In this document: one piece after another, positions 1 through 9,915 of the stretch
Position numbering within the stretch: the first letter of the stretch is position 1
Layout: each line of letters opens with the position of its first letter
From: Pholiota molesta
Lineage: Eukaryota; Basidiomycota; Agaricomycetes; Agaricales; Strophariaceae
Direction: 5' to 3'
Length of the DNA stretch: 14,654 bases
Assembly (NCBI GenBank): GCA_014925825.1
Contig: JACGCK010000560.1
Span: forward strand, 1-14,654
Position numbers and translations under genes: made by a program
Notes under the pieces: model-generated
The model's input: the letters and a program-made list of their open reading frames with translations, nothing else
Databases searched by the model: none
Told to the model about the DNA's origin: nothing

Positions 1-2
1 AG

Positions 3-442
3 GTGATCACCGACCGCCGACGCCGCGACGGCTGTACTGTGAGTTCCCAATGTCCCATCTCGCGCTTCTTAACGGTCCAAGTTACATAAACACTCTAATT
101 CCTAGAAGGGAAAAGCTCAATGAATAATAACGAGCTTTCTTCAATGCCACTGTAAAGGCGCAATGGCGCATCCCAAATCAGCAGACCCTATAAATGTGCT
201 TATTACTTACTTAGCACCGATGGAGAGTCACCAAGGCCATTGAGAAGCTCTATCTCCTCAATGTAATAAGTTAGTGGCGGGTTAAAATAATTGCACGTAC
301 GTCTCAAGGCCCGTCCAACAGTGATAATGATGAAATTAGATTCCAAGAAGTCCTATCGTCCGCTTTCGTGGCCAATAACCCAGTTGGCGACGAATCGGCC
401 AACCCAGAAGCCAAACGAAGCGAGAAGGACGCTGAGTTATAG
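3..442 (+). CDS. possible 3' end of an unrecognised gene (left edge, partial)
   Basis: Not recognised; proposed only from coding character and splice phase. A first segment (3-38) reads VITDRRRRDGCT and ends at a good donor, gtgagt (39). A second segment (215-269) follows a TTAG acceptor and reads HRWRVTKAIEKLYLLNVIS. A third (309-442) reads from PSNSDNDEIRF through AFVANNPVGDE to KRSEKDAEL and a TAG stop at 440-442. Joining 3-38, 215-269 and 309-442 keeps one frame. However, the introns would be 176 nt and only 39 nt, the latter ending in AAG. An alternative end is 3-38 spliced to 105-122 (KGKAQ, stop). The charged C-terminus looks coding but I cannot name it. RNA evidence is needed. Confidence 0.28.
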
Positions 443-570
443 AGGATGTGGCAGGGTGAATGTTTCCGGCGTGATGAGGCTGTCTAACTTGTGTCAAGTC
501 GCGCGGTACGACAAGAGAGATTCCTCATCGATAGCGTAAAAATATGGCGTGATCAGCGCACTGGAGGAGG

Positions 571-577
571 ATATAAC
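571..577 (+). promoter_or_regulatory. TATA-like element upstream of the beta-trefoil gene
   Basis: The sequence atataac lies about 70 nt before the ATG at 646, a usual distance for a fungal TATA element plus short leader. Position and motif are the only support. Confidence 0.3.
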
Positions 578-645
578 CCTCTGGGTGTTATTCCCTAGAG
601 AGTAAGCATCTTCTCAACAGAACTTACAATTCAAGATCAGTCGCC

Positions 646-1224
646 ATGTCCAAGCCACCGTCTGGAATTTATGCGATCTACAACCGCGTCCTGAGCCCTG
701 CTGGTGAGAAGCTTGCCCTCAACTTCAATGGTCAAAGCCAAACGGTCACCGTCAAGCCTCTCGACAGGAGCGATGCCCAGATCGTAAGCTTTTTTCGTTT
801 AATGAATATTTTATATTCTGAATTACTTTGCAGTGGAATATTGTTGACTACCATGACGGCAAGACTCAATCTCTTACGCCGAAGAGTTCCAGCTCTCTTC
901 AAGCGGCCTGGGGCGACAACGTCGTGAGCGTTCAGCCAGCTGGAGGCTACGTATGGACGATCAGGTCTATTGATTCCGGCTATACGTAAGTTATCTCATC
1001 GAAGAATCTTCCCGTCAAGTTAATTGTGGTTCGTAGTATTCAGGATGGAGGACTCACTGTCTTCTGGGGCATCACTAGCGCCAGCGTCAATGGTAATGTC
1101 CGTGTCCCCTTTTCCTTTGTATTCCTCCTTACAATCACTGTTAACGTTTTTGACTCAATGATAGGCTTCTATTGGCCCAGACCAGGCGTTTCCCACTCAG
1201 CGTTGGATTTTTGAGAGGGAGTAA
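646..1224 (+). CDS. beta-trefoil protease-inhibitor-like protein (I66 / cospin-like)
   Basis: Spliced model: 646-783, 834-985, 1037-1097 and 1165-1224, giving 136 residues with no signal peptide. Visible landmarks are GIYAIYNRVLSP near the start, QIWNIVDY across the first splice, LQAAWG, GGYVWTIRS, IQDGGLTVFWGI and the C-terminal QRWIFERE. This pattern of four short beta blocks with W/I repeats matches the mushroom-specific small cytosolic beta-trefoil serine-protease inhibitors (MEROPS I66: cospin, cnispin). Their inferred role is defence against fungivores or control of endogenous proteases. A ricin-B-like lectin fold member is the main alternative. Introns are 50, 51 and 67 nt. The third donor is a choice: gtaatg at 1093 looks stronger but puts the last exon out of frame, while gtccgt at 1098 keeps QRWIFERE in frame. 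No frame break is needed here, unlike its neighbours. Confidence 0.72.
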
Positions 1225-2452
1225 ATGTCTGCCTTCGAATTACTTACCGAGTAGAATAACTGGTGTGATTGAAACAAATAACATCATTCTCTTGAATCTG
1301 TTGTGGGTAAGATGCTCATTCAGGGGTTCTTCAACTACTGTGTAGAATAAATGTTACAAGAGTCTCATCATTGAAGGAATGACTCTATCATATGCACCTC
1401 TCAAAGCCAGGTTGCAAAATTCAATGGAAATAAACAATAGGCCATATAAATTGATGTAATTGGGCTTCCACGTAATGCAGCAGTAAATAGGCGCTCATGC
1501 ACCCTTATTGGGTTAGCCCACTCAGGCGCCCGGAAAGCGGGCCGTCTCGTGGTTTGCTTCGATTGCAATGTAAGGTCATGGCAAGAAAATATTCCATTCT
1601 TCAATGCGCATCTTAATATTCAAGCTAGTTCAAGCACAATCATGAGCTGTTCTGCTTGTTGATACAGCCAGACAAATTTCCAGGTGATTTGGACAAAGTA
1701 CATATGTGAGCAATAAATAAACTCAGTATCTCTGCATAGGCAAAGAAAGTGCAGATGCTTAAGCTCACACCTCTTTCGCCTAAAAAACAACAATAGAGTC
1801 ATGTACATGGACATTCCATTACAGACGCTACAGAATAGCGTAAATTCGCATACATGAAACGGGTTCACGATACGAAGATCTGTTTCGGGCGGGACACGAA
1901 AGATGCATATGTACGCAAATGCAAAGGGGAAGCAGAAGGGGAAATGCGATGTGGGCGTGAATGGGTTTATGAACGGGCGTGAAAAATGCAAATATGGATG
2001 CAAGGGCAATTGACCGAAATAATATACATTGATACAACAATAACCTATACCACAAATAACAGAATAATGAAAAGTAGACAGGAAAAAAAGACAAGTGATA
2101 GCGATGCCAACAAGATAGCTACGATGGAAGAGACGGGCGAGCAGAATACAAGAGCAGATGTGTGGCGCACGGTCCAATGTCGGTACCCAGGCAAGTCAAC
2201 AGGGAGAGGGTATGCGCACTGGCAAGTCGGAAAGGGTCGCATATGATAAGATGGAACAGCAGGATGGTGTGCAAAGGATAGTAACAATGATGGGCGGACG
2301 CAATGTTCATATGCACAGACGGGAACGATGCGGAAGAGGGCGCACAAAGCAGACACGGAAAGTTGCGAAAGTACATATAATAGTACAAGGGAAAGAGAGG
2401 GAAGGAGTAGAATGCAGTGCGCGGAGGCGAGTGTACAAGGGTATCGCTCAAA
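1225..2452. other. gene-poor region with strand-asymmetric purine/pyrimidine composition
   Basis: No convincing gene. This 1.2 kb separates the ends of the beta-trefoil gene (+) and the ankyrin gene (-), so it should hold two 3' UTRs and terminators. From about 1800 to 2450 the minus strand is pyrimidine-rich, which generates long hydrophobic Cys/Phe/Tyr-rich reading frames (for example 2177-1620) without domain or codon structure. A 67-codon minus frame at 1604-1401 is also unsupported. A possible donor (gtaagg, 2463 on the minus strand) leaves room for a further 3' exon of the ankyrin gene somewhere here, but I could not identify one. Confidence 0.5.
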
Positions 2453-5400
2453 TCATGCCTTACCTTTAAACGTCTGCATGATCGACCTGATGCCGCCAAA
2501 CCGTTTCGAGGCGCACTGGGCGGCGTCGGCGGCGCGGCGCGACTCGCGGTCGCCGCTGCCTGGTTCGCAATGGGGATGCCATCTTCGTCAACTTCTTCGC
2601 GCTCCTGTTGGTCGCAAGCGGGGCAGGGATGCCGCGGTGCGTTATCGTCGGCGCTGAGTCGGTCTCCGTATCCGCGTCGTCACTCGAGTTGATGCGGCTA
2701 AGAGATTCGTCGGGAGCTGCATCGGGGTGCGTGCGCGTGCAGTAGGTTGGGCATATTCCGGGTTCAGGAGCGGTGTCTCGCCGGCAGATCTATAGGATGT
2801 GGGGAGATAGTTGTCTTGTATGTCGGAAGAAGAGCCATTGACGCCATCATCAGATGGTATTGGAGGGTAGTGGGAATAGACGCAGAGTTTGAAGATTGAT
2901 GAGAGGGAGTCCGTTCGGTGAAGAACGTATCCTTCTTATTGGAGTATACTGAAATGAAAAAAAATGAGATTATATGCGCATAGATCGTCACGAGAACTTA
3001 CAGCCATCCGCAGTAGAAGGTCTGCGAGGGTCCTTGGCGCGTTTCCTAGATCTCGGAACGTCAGGCTTCCCTTCAAGGCTAAGCTGCCTCTCCACACCCT
3101 CTCTGCTCTTCTGCCTCAGCATTCCAGGAGGCGGCGCAGGACCCAAAAACTGCCCAGGAAGCGACTTCGCAGACGGCATCGGAGGCACCGCCTCACGTGC
3201 GGAGTCCTTCGCAGAATCCCGCCACCCGCCTTCTGCTCTCTAAACTTCCTCTCCAGAGCCAGTATCTCGCCGTACGCCGCCAACTGCGCACTGAGAGGCG
3301 TGCGCCCCGCGCTAGTACCGAGAGGGGAAAGCTCCTGTGCGTTATTTGCAACGTCCAGCACATCCTGCGCGCGCGCTGGACGAGCGCCTCGGCCTGCGCA
3401 TGGGACGAGATCAAGGTGATGTCAATATCCAGCGGCGTGCGCGCGCGGCGCTCGCTCCGCACACCCAGGCTGCTCGGCGCCGGCGCGCTGAAGTTCTCTT
3501 CGAAGTCAATGGCCGGTAGCTCACGCGAGCGGGAAGTATCGAGCGATTTGACAGAGATCGGCGAGGCGTCAAGTCGTTCATGTTGGGTGTAGTGACGGTG
3601 ACGCTCGCACCACTGCCGCTCGTGGTGCCGCTGCTCATGAGCAGGTTGCTGCCGCGGCTGTCGGAGGTGCTGTTGCTGCTCAGCGAGTCTCCGCGGCCGC
3701 GTGTGTCAGTCGATGAGAGTGGCACATTCAGGTGTCCGGGGCTTAACAGTTGCTGGGGCTCTTGCTCTTCGTTCGACAAAGATGGAGGCCTGTGGATACT
3801 AAACGGGAAATCGGCATTCAGGACAGCCATGGTTGGGTCGTTCACATTGTCATTCGAGAGAATCGGAGATAGTGACGATTCTGATGAAGATGCGAAGGAA
3901 TTTCCGCGTTGGCGTTGTAATAGCACGGAGGGAACATCGGTTCCTTCGCCAAGAGAGCTTTCTAGGCCTTCGATTGGCTTGCCATAGTATTCCTCATTGT
4001 CATCATCGCCATCTCCAGCGACATCTCCTTCCGTCCGAATGATATCGATCCTGGGCTCAGGTATTGATGTGGATTGGCTGTCGAGACTTTCAGCGCTAGT
4101 TTGAATATTCATCTTAGTGAGCGATCCAGCGCTGCTATACGAGCGAAGCATGCCAGGTGCAGAGCGCGGGCTGTCCCTTCCCTTTCGTTCGCCATTGGAA
4201 GGGCTAGACGAAGAATCAAACCGTAACGTCCTAGATGTGAGAGGCGAGCCTCCTTGTCCCGAGGAATTCGTCCGATTATGCGCCCGTAAAATTCCCGGCC
4301 TTGGACTACGACCAGGTCGACTGCCCTCAGAATCCGGGGTCGCAATTTGACTTGATCCAACATCTTCGTCATGAATAGAAGGGCTATCGGGCACAGGCAT
4401 ACTGCTCGAAGAGCCAGACCTGTGGCGGTTATAGCTTGGCAAAAGCATAGCGTTGAGTTTAGCCAGAGGGCTTGATGGCTTGGGTTTTTCGAAATCGTCT
4501 GACCCCTCCATATTCGGTGCATTCGACTTGGAACGTTGGTGCTGTTGTGCAAGGGCTAAATGAAGTTCGACAGCTAATGGGACATTCGAACGAGGCGGAG
4601 TTTGTAGAGTTCCTGAAGACTTTCCAGGAAGAGGGGGTACGTTCAGCGTGTGGGATTGTGACTGCGGACTAAAGCGGCCTTTCGTTGATGCATCGCTGCC
4701 TCGGTGTTGAAAGACACGGGCAGGCAGTGAAGAAGGTGTTCCGGCAGTTTCTGGAAGATCAACATTCGAAATATGCGCGGAGCGACTAGGAGTCAAGGAG
4801 AGAGGTAAAGTGACGCAGGAGCCCTGAATAGCTGGGCTGCTTTCGGATGTGTCCATTCCTTCTGATGAGTCGCCCGACTGCCCTTTCTTGAAGATACTCA
4901 ACAAAGAATACTTGCTGTTTAACTTGCGACCTGACCCGCCTCGGCCATATACGGGGTATGCAACATCCGCTTCTGGAGTCCTATCGGCACCAGTCCCAGC
5001 CGACCTTGGCCGCCGCTGTTTAGGTCTGTCATGGGTAGAAACAGGAGAGCTTTTGGGTGGTCGCTCGGAATCGGTGGATGGGGTTTGCAGAATGTGGGGT
5101 AGGGATGGGCGTCGTGTGCCAGGATCAATCGATGCATTTGATTGATCTGTGGGATAGAAAGTGTATTCGCCAAAAGGTTTGAGGGGAGAGGCAGGTGGGG
5201 TGTGGAGATGCTGTTGCTTTGAATGGTCAGGTGTTTTGAGCATGTTCAAGGCTGTGTCGATAGACTGCTTCACATGCAGTCGCCTTCGAGGCGACATAGA
5301 TTGTGCGTCCTGATGATCGGACCTAGGTGGCGGCTCCCTTTCGCGGAGATCGCGATCCTTGTTCAGGATCCAGTCTGACAAAACCTTTGCACACTCGACC

Positions 5401-5974
5401 CACCCATTCTGGTTCGCAAGCATCTCCGGAGTAACCCCGTGCTTATCTGCGCGATTTGGGTGTGCTCCGTGTAGGAGGAGCAATGAAACGACGTCAGTGT
5501 TGCCATTAGCGGCGGCAAAGTGGAGGGGCGTGGATCCAGATGTGCCGACGATGGGCGCTGATGCATCGCGGCCTTTGTCAAGGGAATACTTCCTCGGTAA
5601 CCTGTAGAAATAATGAGTTTCGTATGCAAATAGGACCGCCAAGGAGGATAGCCGAGAATAGACACACACCGAGGAGCATTGACATCTGCGCCATGATCAA
5701 TCAGGACTCTGACAACCTGCACATTGCCGCCCGCACAGGCAGCATGGAGTGGAAGCACGCCATCGAGGACAGAGTTTATGGGCTGGCCGTTGTTGAGCGC
5801 ATATTCGACGAGCCCGACATTGCCGGTGGCGGCGGCGGAGTGGAGGCCCAGGCTGGGAACTGGGAAAGTGTGAGCACCGAGTCTGGTTTCACAGGGAATA
5901 GGACGCCTACATTCGGTGGTGACATTGTACTTGGCCTCTGCCTTGTGGAATGCGCCCCGCATAGCGACGTGCAT
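2453..5974 (-). CDS. ankyrin-repeat protein with long Ser/Pro-rich tail (seven frame breaks)
   Basis: Minus strand, exons 5974-5670, 5601-3002 and 2948-2453; introns 68 and 53 nt with GT-AG ends. The N-terminus carries about four ankyrin repeats (residues ~42-70, 72-102, 123-153, 156-182), with TPLHFAAANGN and VLPLHAACAGGN as clear copies. A long low-complexity tail rich in Ser, Pro, Thr and Arg follows, with an acidic patch (GDGDDDNEEYYG). Near the C-terminus a helical stretch (LAAYGEILALERKFREQK) precedes the last exon, which ends GGIRSIMQTFKGKA and a stop. The frame shifts at about 3570, 3370, 3220, 2853, 2726, 2652 and 2558, each time equal to one missing base. With seven bases added the length is 1136 codons including the stop. 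The start at 5974 is the first ATG, but similar-looking sequence continues in frame upstream. Partner and role are unknown; ankyrin repeats imply protein binding, probably as a cytoplasmic or nuclear scaffold. Confidence 0.75.
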
Positions 5975-6612
5975 GGCCGGCAGCCAAGGGCTGTGGGGAA
6001 AGGCCTTTGCGGACGGAACGGTCGGCGGCCCTTGTAGGCTGCGACACTATTGTGGGGTTGCGACTCGGACGCACGGCTCTGGCGCGCGGGTGGGGGATGG
6101 TGGTGGCGGGGTCAGAGGGGGTGGGGCGAGCGCATGGAGAGACAGCGTCGTGCGGGGATTCGACGGTGGTGGTGGGATGGAGGAGAGGGCTGTGGATCCC
6201 GGGGTCATAAGCGAGCGACTGATCAGACTTCCATATCGGGAGACGCTCAGCCCTCCTCCGTTTATCTCATCTCCGTCCATTTCGCACCTGTTCTTCTCAG
6301 AATACACCGTCCTCGTCGAATCTCCACGACGACCACTATCATGTTCTCCATCCGATTCTCTCCTCCTCGACACCGCCCGCATCTGCACACCATCCGCATC
6401 TCGTGGTCGTTGGCACCCTTCTGGCTCTCCGCCCAATGACCACTGCACACCCATGCATGCGCACGACCTGATTCTCCGGTACAATTACACGGAAATAACT
6501 TGCACCTGCATATGCGCACCGACTTAATTTATCACACGACACAGCTCTCATTCCTGCTCCCACCCGCTTGTCAGACTTCTCTCTGTCCATCATCCACAAC
6601 CACAATGATCTG
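5975..6612. other. upstream region of the ankyrin gene, possible missing 5' exon
   Basis: On the minus strand the frame of the ankyrin ORF stays open from 5975 up to a TAG at 6049-6047 and encodes AKAFPHSPWLPA directly before MHVAMRGAF, which looks like real protein. Further upstream in the same frame is a proline-rich stretch (LAPPPLTPPPPSPTR, about 6070-6130). A 5' exon with a missed splice or another frame break is plausible. The rest (about 6200-6600) is C-rich on the plus strand, as expected of a promoter or leader. No other gene is seen; the long plus-strand frame over it is composition-driven. Confidence 0.35.
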
Positions 6613-6919
6613 ATGGTCCAGGAGGAGAAAAAAACAATCAAGCATCTGCTTCAACAGTTTCGTCTAGCAGAGAACATTGCGGATGACAGGTAAAGTTATC
6701 AAGCGCTCACCCAACACTTATCGTCGAGCGAGGCTTCTTACTATAATAAAAGTGGGTATATTAAATATTTCCCAGTATCATCATTTTTTGCTAGCAGTAT
6801 AGATGAATGCACACATGATCAGCCTTGTTCAGACATTCGCAAAATCATCGTATCAGGTATGTTAAAACAGATAAGTTACTCCTGGGCCTAATACTGGAGG
6901 CCTCTCGGGAATCGGATAG
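6613..6919 (+). CDS. putative small spliced gene, ~51 residues, unknown function
   Basis: Not recognised. Exons 6613-6689, 6798-6856 and 6900-6919 join in frame. Exon 1 begins MVQEEKKTIKHLLQQF and reads on to LAENIADD before a gtaaag donor. Exon 2 follows a gctagcag acceptor and reads IDECTHDQPCSDIRKIIVS before a canonical gtatgt donor. Exon 3 gives LSGIG and TAG. Introns are 108 and 43 nt. Exon 1 looks like an amphipathic helix, and exon 2 has two cysteines five residues apart. The gene would sit between the divergently placed ankyrin gene and the 3' end of the transcription factor. A tiny upstream ORF (ATG at 6605, ATC, TGA) overlaps its start codon as TGATG. It could instead be the 5' part of a longer gene with another third exon. 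Support is splice phase and coding character only. Confidence 0.38.
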
Positions 6920-6974
6920 ATTATGATACAGCATCAAGAGACGTCATAGATGAAAATATGCATATCGTAGCAAC

Positions 6975-9562
6975 TCAAAGAACATTACGCCCCAAAACGC
7001 TATGGGTAACTCGGGATGTGGTTGCGATCTCGTTCGGAACTGGTCGAAAAATGGTGTGCAGTGGTCTACTTGGAACAAAACTGTTAGGCATAAAACGGGC
7101 CTGCGCGTTATTCGCGCCGCCTGTACTATTATCCACATCCATAAAGTCATGGGCATCATCATGCCCATCCGCAGGCTCCGCTTTGACTCTGGGCAACTGC
7201 AGCACCTTGCTGATCTTCGGCCAGTGCTGTTCCCGGATCGTGATCAGCACCTCGATAGCGCGCACCGCCGTTTCCGCCGTCTTCTTTCCGTGCTCCCGTT
7301 TCGACACCTCCGTGAAGGTGTGCAGTGCCGAGTCGATGGCACGATTTGAAGCAGCCACTTTGTCCTGCAATGGCAGCTGCGACATGACCGTGATCAGCGC
7401 CACCGACGCCTCGAAAAGCGAGAAGCAGCCCTCGAACAGCCAGCAGTTCCCAGGATACGTAGGCGCGGACGGATCGTCGTTCGGTCGGAAAAGCGACTGA
7501 TACGCTGCAGTTTGATACCGAATCACTTGCATGGAGAGGTTGATGCACTCTATCATCGTCTGTCGCATAAGGGGCGGCGGCTGAGGAGCGCGTCCTTGTC
7601 CCGTAGAAGAAGCAATGTAGAGTTTCAATCGCCCAGTGAGGAACCACGTGTGCAGCGTGTAGCGTTGGCGAGCTAGAATCTTCATTTCGCTCGAGTTACA
7701 TTCCTGAAGTATCGGAGCGTCGAGATTAAGCTGATACTCGGATGGAAGACGCTCTTCCCACTCTTGGAACTTGCGGTCCATTTCAAAGAAACCCCACAGC
7801 CAGGAAGTGGTTCGTGAAGCACTAGAACGAGGATACCAATAGGTTAGTACATTCCTCAAAGGCAAAGAAAGAGTAAAAATCCAATCACCCTCTCCAAAGC
7901 ATCTCCGAGTAATTCCATCAGACTGACTGTGACGTTTTGCCCAACATTGAAGAGATTACGTGAACCATCCGCATTATGTGGTGAATATGGCGCAACGTCA
8001 TATATTTGAGGCCGAAGAACTTGAGGTCTACTCAGAGCCGTCGAATACGTCCTGTCAAACGATCAGTTAGCATCAACCAAATTCTAAAGTAAGAAAGTCC
8101 AATGGCAGAAAATGCTTACTTATCCGACATAAACAGACCCCACCAAGCACGTCTTCTGAGTAGCTTTTCATCGGCTGACATCATCTGCCACAGTTTCCAC
8201 TCGGGATCGCGGTGCAGGCCGACGGCCATCGCATTTCTTATCGCATTGCCCACCAATTTCCACGCCTCGCTGATACGGCCGCGCTCAGCAAGATAGTCGC
8301 AGAGCAAGGGCGTCGCAAGGCATCCAAGCACCGTCCCGTCCGCCGCCGAGACCATAAACGACGCACTCGGCACATCCATGTAATCGTCCTCGACCATACG
8401 CCGGGCCATCATCGCACACATAAAATAGTCATCGCTACACCGCGTAGTCGGGTGTCTGCTGACATCGTCATACGCCGCCTGCGGAGCCGAGGCCAGGATC
8501 GCGAACATCAGCATCAGCCAGTTCGCGTTGATCTGCGACGCGCTCGCTTGGCGCTGCTGCAGGCTCGCCCACATCTGCCCGCGTGTCCCGCGCAGCCAGT
8601 CCTCAGGGATCCCGTACCGCCAGTTAACGTCGGCGAAAAACGCGGCTGTCAACGTCTCGACAACCACCATCGCCGGCAGATTCGGCACAAGATCTTCGAT
8701 GGTAGCGGCGAATGGTATGTCAGAGAAGCGCTGGACGGGTTGGCGAAATTCAGACATGACCGCTGTCGATTGTGCGTATAAAACCGTGGAATGGTCTTTG
8801 CCGTCATCTGCAAAACACATATATCAGTGGTCTTGAACAGACATGATAGAAGATAGATATGTCTCTCTCACCGCATGCAAGGCACAGATAAGACTGCCCC
8901 TCCCAATAAACTCTCCATGATGAGCCAACGATAATTGCGCGAGCGTCGAGGTTGCTTCGTAAGTATCTTCATCGAGGGTAGGGTGAGGGTCCTATTTCCG
9001 GCTCGTCCTCCACATCCGCCAAAGCATGTTCAGCAAAATGTTGAGCTGGGGACTTGTGCTGCGCGCCTTCAGATGTCTGGGTACTGCTGGCCCCACCGTT
9101 CACAGAATCAGTAACACCAGAGAACGGAGGGGTAGACTGCAGCCGACTCGACGGCGATCGCGCAGCGCTCGGGGAACTGCAGTTTTCTCGAGCCTGCTCG
9201 AGCTCACGTTCGAGCGCCGCAATGCGCTGCTTGAGGTCCACCACCAGTGCGTTTGGTCAGGGGCCTTCGCATCTTTTACTGCGCTTGCGGGTGGCCGTGC
9301 GGGCGGTGGGCGCGCCAGCGGTACAGACTCCCAGCGACAGAGATGGGCGATCCCTCGACTAATGCATAGGGAACAGGGGTGCTTTCGATCGCATTTCTAC
9401 GCAAAAGGGCCATCGTTAACGACATTCGGGCATACGCAAGATGTCCCCGAGCATAAGTACCTGACGCCGTTTCGTACACTCGACGCAGCTCAGGCGTAGT
9501 CTCCGTCGTGTCTTCTTCGTCTTCGATTGAGATTGCTCGGCTTGCGATGATTCTGACTCCAT
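6975..9562 (-). CDS. Zn2Cys6 fungal-specific transcription factor
   Basis: Minus strand, exons 9562-9461, 9396-8872, 8807-8120, 8051-7889 and 7821-6975; introns 64, 64, 68 and 67 nt; about 774 residues. After a basic N-terminus (KTKKTRRRLRL) comes a full binuclear zinc cluster at residues 26-54: CVEC, then KC, HPC, SLC and HLC, spacing C-x2-C-x6-C-x5-C-x2-C-x8-C. Intron 1 falls between residues 34 and 35, inside the cluster. A coiled coil (DLKQRIAALERELEQAREN), typical for dimerisation, follows. Exons 3-5 hold the fungal_trans middle-homology region (VGLHRDPEWK, RRRAWWGLFMSDK, LSRPQVLRP, WLWGFFEMDRKF) and a long helical C-terminus. Frame breaks: one missing base near 9255, a +1 or -2 shift near 8975-8990, one missing base at 8872-8905, and a one-base phase mismatch at the exon 4/5 junction. 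It should be a nuclear DNA-binding regulator; the target pathway cannot be told. Confidence 0.85.
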
Positions 9563-9915
9563 GTAGAGTATTAGGAAGCGATAGCAAGAGGGCAAGGTAC
9601 AGTATGTGCCCCACCCTGGCTTCGGGGTGCTTGGTGAAAGATAGTCGCAGAGTTAAATACGCCGGGAAAGTGACCTGTTGCCACTGCTGTTGGGGCACAA
9701 TTAGAATATACTTATGTACGCAAATAATAGGGTAGCCGGTCACAAGCCCAGATTGATGCCTTCTGGTGGCAGTGGTGCAGAGTGTGTGATATCCGGCACG
9801 CCGAGATCCGTACAGCGCCGTCGAGCGCTCGTATGAAGCTGTTGAGGCTAACTTTCACTCAACGATCGTGCTGTGCCAAAACCAATTATCAAAGACTGTA
9901 CTGTTGCAACAAGAA
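9563..9915. other. intergenic region between transcription factor and carrier gene
   Basis: No gene seen. It contains the 5' flank of the transcription factor (start at 9562, minus) and the 3' flank of the carrier gene (stop at 9916, minus). I found no clear TATA box, repeat or RNA gene. Confidence 0.4.

Noticed and set aside
291..539. 82-codon plus-strand frame
   Set aside because: It begins at TTG, not ATG, and the neighbouring frame (to the stop at 440) looks more like coding sequence.
1093..1164. Third intron of the beta-trefoil gene starting at the gtaatg donor
   Set aside because: This donor puts the final exon out of frame and loses QRWIFERE; the gtccgt donor at 1098 keeps the family-typical end.
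1620..2177. 185-codon minus-strand open frame, hydrophobic and Cys/Phe-rich
   Set aside because: It lies in a pyrimidine-rich strand that opens several overlapping frames at once; no domain, membrane pattern of a known family, or splice context supports it.
2453..3575. Classifying the ankyrin gene as a pseudogene
   Set aside because: All breaks go in the same direction by one base, coding character resumes after each, there are no substitution stops, and neighbouring genes show the same defect; assembly error is simpler.
4109..4552. 147-codon minus frame within the ankyrin gene
   Set aside because: Shadow of the uninterrupted ankyrin reading frame in another phase.
5916..6527. 203-codon plus-strand open frame with Gly-rich part
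   Set aside because: It is the complement of the ankyrin gene's first exon and its C-rich upstream region; composition explains it.
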